A stretch of DNA of 49,599 bases from Brevinema_A sp051649605 (GCA_051649605.1 JBOFHK010000011.1:1-49599); one strand, 5' to 3'. Counted from the stretch's first letter, positions 35,074 through 44,092 are shown. Numbers and translations: made by a program. Notes: generated by a model from the letters alone, not told the origin.

Positions 35074-35103
35074 ATTATATCATTAATAGGGTATTTTTGT
35101 CAA
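35074..35103 (-). promoter_or_regulatory. Promoter of the NSS transporter gene
   Basis: On the minus strand TTGACA (35103-35098) and TATAAT (35079-35074) are perfect and separated by 18 bases. Confidence 0.75.
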
Positions 35104-35226
35104 TAAAGTACGCTAATTATTTCATTAATTAGACATTCAAGTAGTAGCTATTAATTAAAAGATAGTAGATAATGATCTTTTAAGATCTTCAATAAAAAAT
35201 ATATTTTATAAAAAATAAAAAAATAT

Positions 35227-35254
35227 TTGAATTTTCTCTAAAATTGTGTATAAT
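35227..35254 (+). promoter_or_regulatory. Promoter of purA-purB
   Basis: TTGAAT (35227-35232) and TATAAT (35249-35254) are separated by 16 bases. Transcription should start near 35261, just before the leader hairpin at 35273. Confidence 0.65.
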
Positions 35255-35272
35255 TAAAAGAAATAATTTCTC

Positions 35273-35305
35273 AAAAGGGCAGTGATTTCAAATTATTGCC
35301 CTTTT
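35273..35305 (+). promoter_or_regulatory. Strong hairpin in the purA leader (possible attenuator)
   Basis: AAAAGGGCA (35273-35281) pairs with TGCCCTTTT (35297-35305), and the inner bases continue as a stem with two G-U pairs, giving about 15 pairs around a three-base loop UCA. It sits between the expected transcription start and the purA ATG. The downstream U-run is short (four), so it could be a weak terminator or an mRNA-stability stem. Confidence 0.6.
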
Positions 35306-35333
35306 CTACGGAATAACTAAAAAAGAGGTTTTC

Positions 35334-36608
35334 ATGCCGGTACAAATCCTTGTAGGAACACAATGGGGAGATGAAGGAAAAGGTAAAGTAGTTGATAGTC
35401 TTGGAAAAGACCTTGATTATGTGGTTCGATTTTCTGGCGGTAATAATGCAGGTCATACTGTACATGTAGGAACAGAAAAATTTGTTCTACACCTACTCCC
35501 CTCAGGAGTATTACATCCTCAGACAAAATGTCTTCTAGGAACTGGTATTGTGTTTGACCCCAAAGTATTTCTTGAAGAAATAGATGCTTTACAAAAAAGA
35601 GGATGTCGTACCGACCATATATTTATCAGTAAACGCGCTCATTTAATTATGCCATATCATATTGTATTAGATTCTTTATGGGAGGCATTTAAAGGTGACA
35701 GAAAAATTGGAACAACAAATCGTGGAATTGGGCCTTGCTATAGTGATAAGTTTGATCGTATAGGGTTACGAGTTAGTGATTTATTAAATCCTGAAATCTT
35801 TGCAAGAAAATTACAAGAGGTATTAGTTATTAAAAACCATCTAATCACAAAGATTTTTCAACAAGAAGCTTTTTCTTTTGATAAAATTTTTCATTCTTAT
35901 CAAGAGATGGCTAAGAAACTAGCTCCTCGTATTATCGATACAGAACAGGAATTACAAACTGCTCTTAAAGCTAATAAAAATATTCTCCTGGAGGGTGCAC
36001 AGGCAATAATGCTTGATATTGATCATGGGCATTATCCTTATGTAACCTCATCTTCCCCTACGACTAATGGAGCTTGTGTTGGTTCTGGAATTGCTTTTAA
36101 ATATATAACAAAGAGTATTGGAGTCTGTAAAGCCTATGCAACCCGTGTTGGAGAAGGACCTTTTATAACAGAGTTACACACTGAAACAGGCAAATTATTA
36201 AGAGAAAAAGGCGGAGAATATGGTGCCACAACGGGGCGTCCCCGAAGATGTGGTTGGTTGGATACCGTAGTAGTAAAACATGCAGTAGACATTAACGGAC
36301 TAACTGATATTGCTCTAACTAAAATGGATATTTTAAGTGGATTTGAGCAAATTCAAGTGTGTGTAGCATACGAGCTTAATGGAAAACGTATTTCTTATAT
36401 TCCCGCAGAAATCGAAGAAAATTATCAGGCGACTCCTATTTATGAAACTTTTCCTGGTTGGAAAGAAGATATTACATCATGTGCTTCTTTTGATGGATTA
36501 CCAAAAGAAGCTAAAAATTTTATTAAAAGAATTGAAGAGTTAGTAGGATGCCGTATCTCGTTTATTTCTACAGGAATAGATAGAGATCAGTTTATTGTAA
36601 GAATATAA
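35334..36608 (+). CDS. purA: Adenylosuccinate synthetase
   Basis: PurA joins IMP and aspartate using GTP, the first step from IMP to AMP. The N-terminal GTP-binding motif GTQWGDEGKGKVVD is at residues 8-21. NAGHTV lies near 42, and the IMP-loop region TTNRGIGPCYSDKFDRIG follows. The C-terminal TTGRPRRCGWLD (residues about 298-310) and the LTKMDIL GTP-specificity motif are present. Length (424 residues) is normal. AGAGG precedes the ATG. It is followed 17 bases later by purB, so two steps of AMP synthesis are made from one transcript. Confidence 0.97.
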   Translation: MPVQILVGTQWGDEGKGKVVDSLGKDLDYVVRFSGGNNAGHTVHVGTEKFVLHLLPSGVLHPQTKCLLGTGIVFDPKVFLEEIDALQKRGCRTDHIFISKRAHLIMPYHIVLDSLWEAFKGDRKIGTTNRGIGPCYSDKFDRIGLRVSDLLNPEIFARKLQEVLVIKNHLITKIFQQEAFSFDKIFHSYQEMAKKLAPRIIDTEQELQTALKANKNILLEGAQAIMLDIDHGHYPYVTSSSPTTNGACVGSGIAFKYITKSIGVCKAYATRVGEGPFITELHTETGKLLREKGGEYGATTGRPRRCGWLDTVVVKHAVDINGLTDIALTKMDILSGFEQIQVCVAYELNGKRISYIPAEIEENYQATPIYETFPGWKEDITSCASFDGLPKEAKNFIKRIEELVGCRISFISTGIDRDQFIVRI

Positions 36609-36625
36609 ATTAGGAAAGAAATTAC

Positions 36626-38035
36626 ATGTTAGATTTTTATCAAGCTCCATGGGCAGAACGTTACAGCTCTCAAAATATGCTCGTAAATTTCTCTAATGAT
36701 ACCAAGTACCGCTTATGGAGAACTTTATGGATTGCTCTTGCTGAGTCCCAAAAAGAAATGAGATTACCTATTACTGAAGAACAAATTCAAGAATTAAAAC
36801 ACTATCAAAATCACATTAATTACGAACAAGTCAAATACTATGAGCAAGAATTGCATCATGATGTTATGGCTCATATTAAGGCATATGGGGATCAAGCTAC
36901 TTCTGCCAAAGGTATTATTCATTTGGGTGCTACTTCCGCCTTTGTAACAGATAATACTGATTTGATCCAAATATATAATGGGCTTAAGATTATCCGTATC
37001 GGTTTAGTACAAACCATAGAATCTTTATCTATTTTTGCTCTTCAATACAAAGATATGCCTACATTAGGATTCACCCATTTTCAGCCAGCACAGTTGACGA
37101 CGGTGGGTAAACGTGCTTGTTTATGGATTCAAAGTTTTTTAATGGATTTACAAGCTATAGATTATTTTTTAGAGCATTTTGTATTACGAGGAATTAAAGG
37201 AGCGGTCGGTACTGGGAGTGGATTTGCAGATCTATTAGATCATGATTATGAGAAATTCAAAAAATTAGATCAATTGGTCATCACAAAATTAGGTTTTTCT
37301 CAGAGTATTGCTGTTAGTGGACAAACTTATGATCGTAAAATTGATTCCAAGGTAGCTGATTTGTTAAATCAAATTGCTCAATCTGCTCATAAATTTACAA
37401 ATGATCTCCGCCTCCTACAACACCTAAAAGAAATCGAAGAAAATTTCAGTGAGAAACAAATAGGTTCTAGTGCCATGGCCTACAAAAGAAACCCTATTTT
37501 ATCAGAACGAATCGCTGCCTTATCAAAATTTGTATTATCATTGAGTACTTCTCCTTCTATGGTCGCCTCTACTCAGTGGTTTGAGCGAACACTCGACGAT
37601 TCTGCTAATAAAAGAGTTGTTATCCCTCAATTATTCCTTGCGGTAGATGCGATATTAATTTTATGCGAAAAAATCACTTTAACCGTGAACCCTAAAACCA
37701 TCAACAAACATGTACAACAAGAACTTCCTTTTATTGCCTCAGAAGCTTTACTAATGAAAGCAGTTAAAAAAGGAGGCGATAGACAAGAAATCCATGAGAT
37801 TATCCGTCATCACGCGATGGAAGCCCGACTTGATGAAGAATTAAATAATGATCTCATAAGGCGTTTGATTGATGATAAAAGTTTTCCCCTTTCTAGCGAA
37901 GAAATATTAGAAACCTTAAATTCAGGGCAATTTATAGGATATGCTGTACAACAAACAGAAGATTTTTTAATCAATCAGGTCGCTCCCTCGTTAAAAAAGC
38001 ATCAACACCTTATTAAAAAAGAGGAAGATGAATAG
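36626..38035 (+). CDS. purB: Adenylosuccinate lyase
   Basis: PurB splits adenylosuccinate into AMP and fumarate, and also acts in de novo IMP synthesis. It belongs to the fumarase/aspartase superfamily: the signature loop reads GSSAMAYKRNP near residues 286-296, where relatives usually have SSAMPYKRNP, so Pro is replaced by Ala. The TSAFVTDN and GFTHFQPAQ segments carry catalytic histidine and threonine residues. The 469-residue length and the C-terminal helices (HEIIRHHAMEA) match the longer PurB type. It starts 17 bases after purA with AGGAAAG as binding site. Confidence 0.95.
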   Translation: MLDFYQAPWAERYSSQNMLVNFSNDTKYRLWRTLWIALAESQKEMRLPITEEQIQELKHYQNHINYEQVKYYEQELHHDVMAHIKAYGDQATSAKGIIHLGATSAFVTDNTDLIQIYNGLKIIRIGLVQTIESLSIFALQYKDMPTLGFTHFQPAQLTTVGKRACLWIQSFLMDLQAIDYFLEHFVLRGIKGAVGTGSGFADLLDHDYEKFKKLDQLVITKLGFSQSIAVSGQTYDRKIDSKVADLLNQIAQSAHKFTNDLRLLQHLKEIEENFSEKQIGSSAMAYKRNPILSERIAALSKFVLSLSTSPSMVASTQWFERTLDDSANKRVVIPQLFLAVDAILILCEKITLTVNPKTINKHVQQELPFIASEALLMKAVKKGGDRQEIHEIIRHHAMEARLDEELNNDLIRRLIDDKSFPLSSEEILETLNSGQFIGYAVQQTEDFLINQVAPSLKKHQHLIKKEEDE

Positions 38036-38135
38036 GCACTAAAGTTATCAGATAGTTATTAAGAGAGTAGTATCCTATTATTATGCTTTGGGTTATACTA
38101 CACTGAGCCTTTTATGATATTTAAAAACATATAGA

Positions 38136-38858
38136 CTAATTAATCCGACGATTAATCGTCAATTGAAATGGGTGATGTTCGGGTATTCTATAAGATTCAG
38201 TATATTCAAAAACTGTATTATTCGATAAAAAACTGATACTTTTCACACAAACAATAGGGGTATCAATCGAAATATCCAAAAGGTCAGATAATTCTTGATC
38301 TACTACTATAGGAATAACAGTAAGATTGCCCCCTTGAATCTCCCAACCTTTTACTTGTTCGATATAATTATATTTTGAAGATGCCATTACAGAATATGAT
38401 AGATCGGGGAACAATGCTACAGGCATATAACCAACTTCGTATTCTACAATCTTATCATTTAAATATCTTATCCGTTTTGTGTAAAAAACATCAGATGATA
38501 CAGCTATCTCGAGCTGTTGAGCAATAAAAAGATCTGCTTTTATTACTTCAAAGTGAAGTACCTTAGTCTTGGGAGTTCCCCCTACTCTTTGAGCAAATTC
38601 TCCAAAATTTTCTAAAATATAGTACTGAGTTGCTTTATGATTTTTTGTAACATAAGTTCCACTTCCCTGTACTGCAGTAAGAATCTGGTTTTTAACTAAT
38701 TCTTGAATACTTTGTCTAATCGTCGAACGACTTACCCCATAGTGTGTCACTAATGTCATTTCCGTAGGAATAGTATCACCAGAACTCAATTGACCAGTAA
38801 TAAAATCATTATAAATTGCCTTTGCAACTTGAAGGTATAAATAATTACGTTTATACAT
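38136..38858 (-). CDS. GntR-family transcriptional regulator with UTRA domain
   Basis: The N-terminal winged helix (residues about 5-73) has the GntR pattern: LYLQVAKAIYNDFITGQLSSGDTIPTE, then the recognition helix GVSRSTIRQSIQELV and the GSGTYV wing. The C-terminal 160 residues form a UTRA ligand domain typical of the HutC subfamily (TreR, MngR, NagR). This domain normally binds a sugar phosphate, so the maltose-6'-phosphate class of product from the adjacent PTS is the natural guess. It is divergent from the EIICB gene, with operator-like half-sites in between, and its own -10 region carries a similar TTGTATAAT half-site. AGGGAT precedes the ATG. Confidence 0.9.
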   Translation of the reverse strand: MYKRNYLYLQVAKAIYNDFITGQLSSGDTIPTEMTLVTHYGVSRSTIRQSIQELVKNQILTAVQGSGTYVTKNHKATQYYILENFGEFAQRVGGTPKTKVLHFEVIKADLFIAQQLEIAVSSDVFYTKRIRYLNDKIVEYEVGYMPVALFPDLSYSVMASSKYNYIEQVKGWEIQGGNLTVIPIVVDQELSDLLDISIDTPIVCVKSISFLSNNTVFEYTESYRIPEHHPFQLTINRRIN

Positions 38859-38999
38859 TATATATCCCTATTTTATATTTATAAACTTTATTATACAATA
38901 TTTTTATTAAAAAGTAACTATTTAATAAAATTTTTTGTTAATCTTAATTCTATATAAAATATAGAGATAAAAATTTTTCTATAAGAAACAAAAAACCCC

Positions 39000-39027
39000 T
39001 TGCAAAAAATCAAAATATTTGTATAAT
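39000..39027 (+). promoter_or_regulatory. Promoter of the alpha-glucoside PTS operon
   Basis: TTGCAA (39000-39005) and TATAAT (39022-39027) are separated by 16 bases. The -10 box lies inside the operator-like repeat at 39016-39052, so binding there would block polymerase. Confidence 0.65.
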
Positions 39028-39052
39028 TTAAATACAAATAAACATACAAATA
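39016..39052. promoter_or_regulatory. Putative GntR/UTRA operator: one inverted and one direct copy of a 9-base half-site
   Basis: TATTTGTAT (39016-39024) is the exact reverse complement of ATACAAATA (39032-39040), and a second ATACAAATA lies at 39044-39052, 12 bases further on. The TTGTAT/ATACAA core resembles operators of HutC-subfamily repressors such as TreR. It overlaps the -10 box and the transcription start of the EIICB gene. Confidence 0.65.
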
Positions 39053-39078
39053 TTACATTGGTCATATAAGGGGTTATT

Positions 39079-40644
39079 ATGAATAAAATTAAAGAAATGT
39101 TAGCGAGATTTGGAGCAGCGATGTTTGTTCCCGTGTTACTATTTTCATTCTCAGGGTTATTAGTTGGTATTACTATTGTTCTCAAAACTCCCGAGATTGT
39201 TGGTTCATTAGCTGACCCTGATACAATTTTTTATAAAATACTTGTAATCTTAGAAGAAGGAGGATGGTCAATTTTTCGGAATATGCCCTTATTCTTTTGT
39301 TTAGGAATTCCTATTGGATTGGCAAAAATGGCTCCAGAGCGTGCTGTATTGGCAACATTAATCTGTTATCTTAGTTTCAACTATTTTATTGCTTCTATTT
39401 TGGGATTTTGGGGAGAATCATTTGGAGTAGATTTTTCTCAAGATCCTGGTGGTGTTAGTGGATTAGTTCTAATAGCAGGAATTAAAACGCTAGATACCAA
39501 TATTTTAGGGGGAATCATCGTTGGAGGTATTATTACCACTATTCACAATCGATTTTATGAATTTCGTTTACCCGATTATTTAGGAGTATTTCAAGGCACA
39601 TCCTTCGTCCATATTATTGGTTTTTTTGCCATGCTCCCTTTGGCATTTTTAACCGCTTGGGTTTGGCCTCCCATCCAATCAAATATAAATAATCTACAAT
39701 TATTTTTAGCTTCTGCAGGACCTTTAGGGGTATGGATCTACACTTTCTTAGAAAGAATTTTAATCCCTACCGGTCTTCATCATTTTATTTATGGACCTTT
39801 TATTTTTGGTCCAGCAGTTGTACCTAACGGTATTGAACCAACTTGGTTTCAAAATGTTAGTCAATTTGCCAGTAATGGTGCTCCTTTAAAAGAGTTATTT
39901 CCAGCTGGAGCATTTGCCCTTCATGGGAATGGTAAGGTTTTTGGAAGTATTGGAATCGCTTTAGCTATGTACAGTACCGCTGATCCACAAAATAAAAAAC
40001 GAGTTGCCGCTTTATTGATCCCTGCCACATTAACTGCTGCTATTGTTGGTATTACCGAACCCTTAGAATTCACTTTTTTATTCATTGCTCCAATGCTTTT
40101 TCTTATTCATTCTATGTTAGCAGCTACCTTAGCAACAACCCTTTATATATTTGGGGTCGTTGGTAATATGGGAGCTGGTCTTCTCCAATTTCTCACAGCA
40201 AATTGGATCTTCACCTTCCGCAATCATAGTTCTTTAATATTCATTCAGATTATGATTGGAATTCTATTTACAGGGATATATTTCTTAGTTTTCCGTTACC
40301 TAATTATAAAAAATAATATTCCCACTCCTGGACGAGGTGATACCAGTAAAATGAAACTATATAGCAAAAAAGAGTATCAATCGGCTAAAAATAATACTTT
40401 CGAAGAGCAAGCTAAACTATTTTTAGAAGCGTTAGGGGGATCAAAAAATATCGAGTCCGTAACCAATTGTGCGACTAGATTACGTGTTGTCGTAAAAGAT
40501 CCTAATCTAATTGCAGATATTGAAGTATTCCGAGATGCTAAAGCCCATGGATTAGTTGTAGATAACTGTTCCATTCAAGTAATTGTTGGGTTATCAGTAC
40601 CACAGGTTAAAACTGCTTTTGATCAGCTCAGAGTAGAATCTTAA
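39079..40644 (+). CDS. Alpha-glucoside PTS transporter EIICB (MalB/GlvC/AglA-like)
   Basis: This inner-membrane protein imports and phosphorylates an alpha-glucoside, probably maltose or a related disaccharide. The EIIC domain (about residues 1-430, roughly ten membrane segments) belongs to the glucose family, with the substrate-loop region TEPLEFTFLFIAPMLF typical of it. A cytoplasmic EIIB domain follows at the C-terminus, with the phospho-acceptor Cys464 in TNCATRLRVVVKD. EIIA is missing, so a glucose-type EIIA must come from elsewhere. AGGGG precedes the ATG at 39079. The next gene is the matching GH4 hydrolase. Substrate specificity is inferred from this pairing. Confidence 0.88.
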   Translation: MNKIKEMLARFGAAMFVPVLLFSFSGLLVGITIVLKTPEIVGSLADPDTIFYKILVILEEGGWSIFRNMPLFFCLGIPIGLAKMAPERAVLATLICYLSFNYFIASILGFWGESFGVDFSQDPGGVSGLVLIAGIKTLDTNILGGIIVGGIITTIHNRFYEFRLPDYLGVFQGTSFVHIIGFFAMLPLAFLTAWVWPPIQSNINNLQLFLASAGPLGVWIYTFLERILIPTGLHHFIYGPFIFGPAVVPNGIEPTWFQNVSQFASNGAPLKELFPAGAFALHGNGKVFGSIGIALAMYSTADPQNKKRVAALLIPATLTAAIVGITEPLEFTFLFIAPMLFLIHSMLAATLATTLYIFGVVGNMGAGLLQFLTANWIFTFRNHSSLIFIQIMIGILFTGIYFLVFRYLIIKNNIPTPGRGDTSKMKLYSKKEYQSAKNNTFEEQAKLFLEALGGSKNIESVTNCATRLRVVVKDPNLIADIEVFRDAKAHGLVVDNCSIQVIVGLSVPQVKTAFDQLRVES

Positions 40645-40714
40645 TAAATAGAAATTTGCTGAAATATTATAAATATGATAATTAATCCAATAATCTTATC
40701 AAAGGAGAGAAATT

Positions 40715-42034
40715 ATGAAGAAATATTCTGTCGTTATTGCTGGAGGAGGTAGTACTTTTACTCCAGAAATTTTACTACTACTATTAGATCAATTAGATCG
40801 TTTTCCCTTACGGACACTAAAGTTATATGACAATGATGCAGAACGTCAAAAAATTGTTGGCGATGCTTGTGCAATTATCATGAAAGAAAAAGCACCTGAT
40901 ATTCAGTATGTATATACTACAGATCCTAAAGAAGCATTTTCGGACGTTGATTTCGTAATGGCTCATATTAGAGTGGGAAAATATGATATGAGATCTCACG
41001 ATGAAAAAATCCCTCTAAAATATGGAGTTGTAGGGCAAGAAACTTGTGGGCCTGGAGGGATGGCTTATGGAATGCGTTCTATCGGTGGTGTCATAGAGCT
41101 TATTAACTATATGGAGCAATATTCTCCTAATGCTTGGATGCTTAATTATTCAAATCCTGCTGCTATCGTTGCAGAAGCAACACGCCGTATCAAACCCGAT
41201 TCAAAAATTTTAAATATCTGTGATATGCCCATCGGAATCGAAGATCAAATGGCTACTATTTGTGGATTAAAAGATCGTAAGGAAATGCAAATCCGTTATT
41301 ATGGATTAAACCATTTTGGTTGGTGGACCAGTGTGATCGAAAAATCTACAGGAAAGGATTTAATGCCTATTCTAAAAGACCATATTGCAAAACAAGGATA
41401 CCTTAATCCTAAACTCCATGCAGACGAAGACTGGACAGATACCTTCCAAAAAGCAAAAGATTCTTGGCTTTTAGATCCAGACACATTACCAAACACCTAC
41501 TTAAAATATTATTTTTTTCCAGACTACGTTGTCTCTCATTCTGATATTAACCATACTCGAACTGATATGGTAAGAGCAGGTAGAGAAAAGATGGTTTTTG
41601 GAGAATGCCAAAAAATCATTGAACGAGGAACTGCTAAAAATTCCGAATTTGAAATTGGAGGTCATGCAACTTATATTGTTGATTTAGCAACCGCAATTAC
41701 CAATAATACAGGGGAACGTATGCTTCTTATTGTGCCTAACAATGGTGCTATCCTAAATTTTGATCCCACAGCTATGGTAGAAATCCCTTGTATTGTAGGA
41801 TATAAAGGACCAGAACCTTTGGTAGTAGGAGAAATCCCTCGTTTTCAAAAAGGTCTTATGGAACAACAAGTTGCCGTAGAAAAATTAGTTGTTGATGCGT
41901 GGATTACAGGATCTTATCAAACTATGCTCCAAGCGATCACTTTATCACGTACTGTACCAAGTGGAACAGTTGCAAAATTAATCCTCGATGAGTTTATAAA
42001 AGTTAATAAAGGGTATTGGCCCGTATTAAAATAA
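40715..42034 (+). CDS. 6-phospho-alpha-glucosidase, glycoside hydrolase family 4
   Basis: GH4 enzymes of the MalH/GlvA/AglB branch hydrolyse maltose 6'-phosphate and similar phosphorylated alpha-glucosides by an NAD+- and Mn2+-dependent oxidation-elimination route. The Rossmann loop AGGGSTFTP is at residues 9-17. The metal ligands Cys169 and His200 and the adjacent Asp170 lie in NICDMP and LNHFGWW, two positions from the numbering known for GlvA (Cys171, Asp172, His202). The central VVGQETCGPGGMAYG stretch is also characteristic. Length is 439 residues. AAAGGAG precedes the ATG. It completes the uptake-and-cleavage module with EIICB; a terminator follows. Confidence 0.92.
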   Translation: MKKYSVVIAGGGSTFTPEILLLLLDQLDRFPLRTLKLYDNDAERQKIVGDACAIIMKEKAPDIQYVYTTDPKEAFSDVDFVMAHIRVGKYDMRSHDEKIPLKYGVVGQETCGPGGMAYGMRSIGGVIELINYMEQYSPNAWMLNYSNPAAIVAEATRRIKPDSKILNICDMPIGIEDQMATICGLKDRKEMQIRYYGLNHFGWWTSVIEKSTGKDLMPILKDHIAKQGYLNPKLHADEDWTDTFQKAKDSWLLDPDTLPNTYLKYYFFPDYVVSHSDINHTRTDMVRAGREKMVFGECQKIIERGTAKNSEFEIGGHATYIVDLATAITNNTGERMLLIVPNNGAILNFDPTAMVEIPCIVGYKGPEPLVVGEIPRFQKGLMEQQVAVEKLVVDAWITGSYQTMLQAITLSRTVPSGTVAKLILDEFIKVNKGYWPVLK

Positions 42035-42089
42035 TAGAATTAGGAATTATAAAAATATACACAGATAATTAATATCCCCCCTTGAATCG

Positions 42090-42124
42090 CCCCTTCCTTA
42101 GTCATTTAGTACAAAAGGAAGGGG
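42090..42124 (+). terminator. Terminator of the alpha-glucoside operon
   Basis: The ten-base arms CCCCTTCCTT and AAGGAAGGGG have a 15-base loop and are followed by TGATTGTTTT. Confidence 0.8.
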
Positions 42125-42285
42125 TGATTGTTTTAAAAAATCATTCGTAGTTTATATTAATATAAAACTATCATCTAAAAGTCAGCATAATTTTTACAAA
42201 TTATCCCTTTTTATAAAATATTGATTATATCATAAGATTATATTATAATATTACGATATAATAATATAATCTATAAGGAGAAAAT

Positions 42286-42981
42286 GTGTTACAACGAATA
42301 GCTTTTAAAATAATATTGATTGGTTTTTTACTGAGCCCCACATACACTCAACAAACTTCTGGACAGCATAAAAATATTTCTAAATCAAAATCTTCCGTTC
42401 AGCAGAGAGTTTCCGTATTAACAGCATTGTTAGTTCAAAACAATCCTATTGCTGAACTCGCAACTTTCCAAGAAAACCGAACCTTGTATGCTCGTCAACC
42501 CAATTTTTGGGGTGTTGGCTCTACTGGTTTGGGATTTTCTTTGGGCTTTGCTTATGATGTACAAAATAGTCAAGGAGTACTATTTCGTATGCAAACTTTT
42601 CTTGAATCTACAGGATGGGTTATGGGAACACTCGATCTTGGCACAGGAATTCGTATACCAATTGGTCAAAAAGGAATTAATTTTAGTACAGAATTTTATT
42701 TTTCCATGGCACTAAGTGGAGGGAAACTAGATGTTGTTGGAATCGATATTACCGATCAGCCAAGTTCTTTATCCTCAGTTGTTGGTTTTTTTGGTTTTAA
42801 AGGTCGCCTTGCTTTAGAGATCCCTATAGCAAAAAATTCTGCTATTACTCCTTATATATCTTATGTAGCCTACCCTTGGCATAGTGCTTCTACTAGCTCA
42901 GATTATTCAGTTAATGGGAATTTTAATGGTGTTACTCTAGATGGTTTACAAATAGGTCTTGAATTTACTTGGAAAATTTAA
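42286..42981 (+). CDS. Predicted outer-membrane beta-barrel protein
   Basis: The 231-residue product has a signal peptide (MLQRIAFKIILIGFLLSPTYT, cleavage before QQ) and a polar 50-residue linker. About 150 residues follow with alternating hydrophobic and glycine- or aromatic-rich strands: GLGFSLGFAYDVQNSQGV, GTLDLGTGIRIPIG, INFSTEFYFSMAL, GRLALEIPI, ITPYISYVAYP and the end LQIGLEFTWKI. This is the pattern of a small OmpA/OmpW-like barrel, but I cannot name the family. The start is GTG at 42286, five bases after AAGGAG; the overlapping ATG at 42284 closes within six codons. The metzincin lipoprotein follows nine bases later on the same transcript. Confidence 0.65.
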   Translation: MLQRIAFKIILIGFLLSPTYTQQTSGQHKNISKSKSSVQQRVSVLTALLVQNNPIAELATFQENRTLYARQPNFWGVGSTGLGFSLGFAYDVQNSQGVLFRMQTFLESTGWVMGTLDLGTGIRIPIGQKGINFSTEFYFSMALSGGKLDVVGIDITDQPSSLSSVVGFFGFKGRLALEIPIAKNSAITPYISYVAYPWHSASTSSDYSVNGNFNGVTLDGLQIGLEFTWKI

Positions 42982-42990
42982 GGAGAAAAA

Positions 42991-43956
42991 ATGAAAAAAC
43001 AATTTTATATTATTAGTACATTTATATTTTTAGCAGCTTCTTGTTCTACTATTCCTGAATCTCCCTCTGAGTTAATGGGTGCTCAAAAATATTCACTCAC
43101 TTTAGAGGAAAAAAATAGACTATATCCTTTTTGGGATGTACACTTACGAGGATTTCAGGTAAACTCTGGCGGCGGAAAAACACTCAAGGTCGATGAAAAA
43201 AGAAGAATGCTCCGACACTTATCTTTATTACGTTTTACTATGAACACTCCAGAATTTGCAACTAATATCCTTAATGGAGAATATTACGCAAACCGTAATA
43301 TTAGCTCGAAAGACGGTAAACGTAAAGTACAATCTGGAGATAAACTAGACCCTCAACGTCTTTTAGACATTTTACGGTATCGATCTTATCCTTTTACTAT
43401 AAGAAAACAATCAATGCCTGGTGCTGTAGGTATGGGAGCTGTTCCTAATCATTATTTATATCTTGAAGAGTTTTCCTCTTCATTATTTCGGGGACATCTT
43501 TGGATTGGATTTCCCGATACTCATAATTGGAACACAGGAGGCTACCTACAAGATGCTTATATTACTGGAGTTATACTTCATGAAATGCTTCATAATATGG
43601 GATTTTCTCACGGTGGTACTATGCCTGAGTCAAAAGAAGTACTTCGTCAAATTCAAAATAATTATAAAAAAACTCTCAATAAAGAATTTTATACAAAATA
43701 TCAAAAACAATTAGAAGTATTTGGATCTTTCTATGAAGAAAGAAATGCCAACGAATTAACATTTGAAACAATAAATGGTAGCCCTATACCACCAACAAAT
43801 CCTCTATTATCTTATAACACGAGTATGGAATATCGAGTCGTTGACTCCTATCCAGATAATCTTCATGATGATGAAGAAGTTGTTTGCGTGTTAAAAGAAG
43901 ATGGTACTTATGAATTAAGAATTATTAAAAGTTATGGTCAGCGGGATTTTATATAA
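42991..43956 (+). CDS. Metzincin-type zinc metalloprotease lipoprotein
   Basis: The N-terminus MKKQFYIISTFIFLAASC is a lipoprotein signal with acceptor Cys18; alanine at -3 fits relaxed spirochaetal lipoboxes. Residues 197-207 read HEMLHNMGFSH, an exact HExxHxxGxxH metzincin motif giving three zinc-binding histidines and catalytic Glu198. A candidate Met-turn, NTSMEYRV, lies near residue 275. The family within the metzincins is not recognisable to me, and the sequence between the lipobox and the motif (about 180 residues) resembles nothing I know. It would be a lipid-anchored envelope or surface protease. AAGGAG precedes the ATG. The barrel protein gene is directly upstream and the bidirectional terminator at 44055 downstream. 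Confidence 0.8.
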   Translation: MKKQFYIISTFIFLAASCSTIPESPSELMGAQKYSLTLEEKNRLYPFWDVHLRGFQVNSGGGKTLKVDEKRRMLRHLSLLRFTMNTPEFATNILNGEYYANRNISSKDGKRKVQSGDKLDPQRLLDILRYRSYPFTIRKQSMPGAVGMGAVPNHYLYLEEFSSSLFRGHLWIGFPDTHNWNTGGYLQDAYITGVILHEMLHNMGFSHGGTMPESKEVLRQIQNNYKKTLNKEFYTKYQKQLEVFGSFYEERNANELTFETINGSPIPPTNPLLSYNTSMEYRVVDSYPDNLHDDEEVVCVLKEDGTYELRIIKSYGQRDFI

Positions 43957-44054
43957 AATTTTTCGATCTACTCTGACAGCAGTGTATAATATATTCTATT
44001 TTTTATTAATCAAAATAGCTCTAATTTATGCAATTACACTTAACAAGTGATTAT

Positions 44055-44092
44055 ATAAAAGCTCTTTCTTTAATTAAAGAAAGAGCTTTTAT
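44055..44092. terminator. Loopless bidirectional terminator
   Basis: A 38-bp perfect palindrome with 19-base arms and no spacer (central TTTAATTAAA) sits between the convergent metzincin and EIIA genes. Its arms contain AAAAGCTCTTTC and GAAAGAGCTTTT. Confidence 0.9.

Noticed and set aside
38067..38101. GTAGTAT/ATACTAC inverted repeat as terminator of purA-purB
   Set aside because: The arms are seven bases and AT-rich, the loop is over 20 bases, and no T-tract follows. It may be chance.
38994..39076. AACCCCTT and AAGGGGTT as a long-range inverted repeat around the PTS operator
   Set aside because: The left copy overlaps the -35 box and would not be transcribed, so no RNA stem can form; the right copy is simply the ribosome-binding region.
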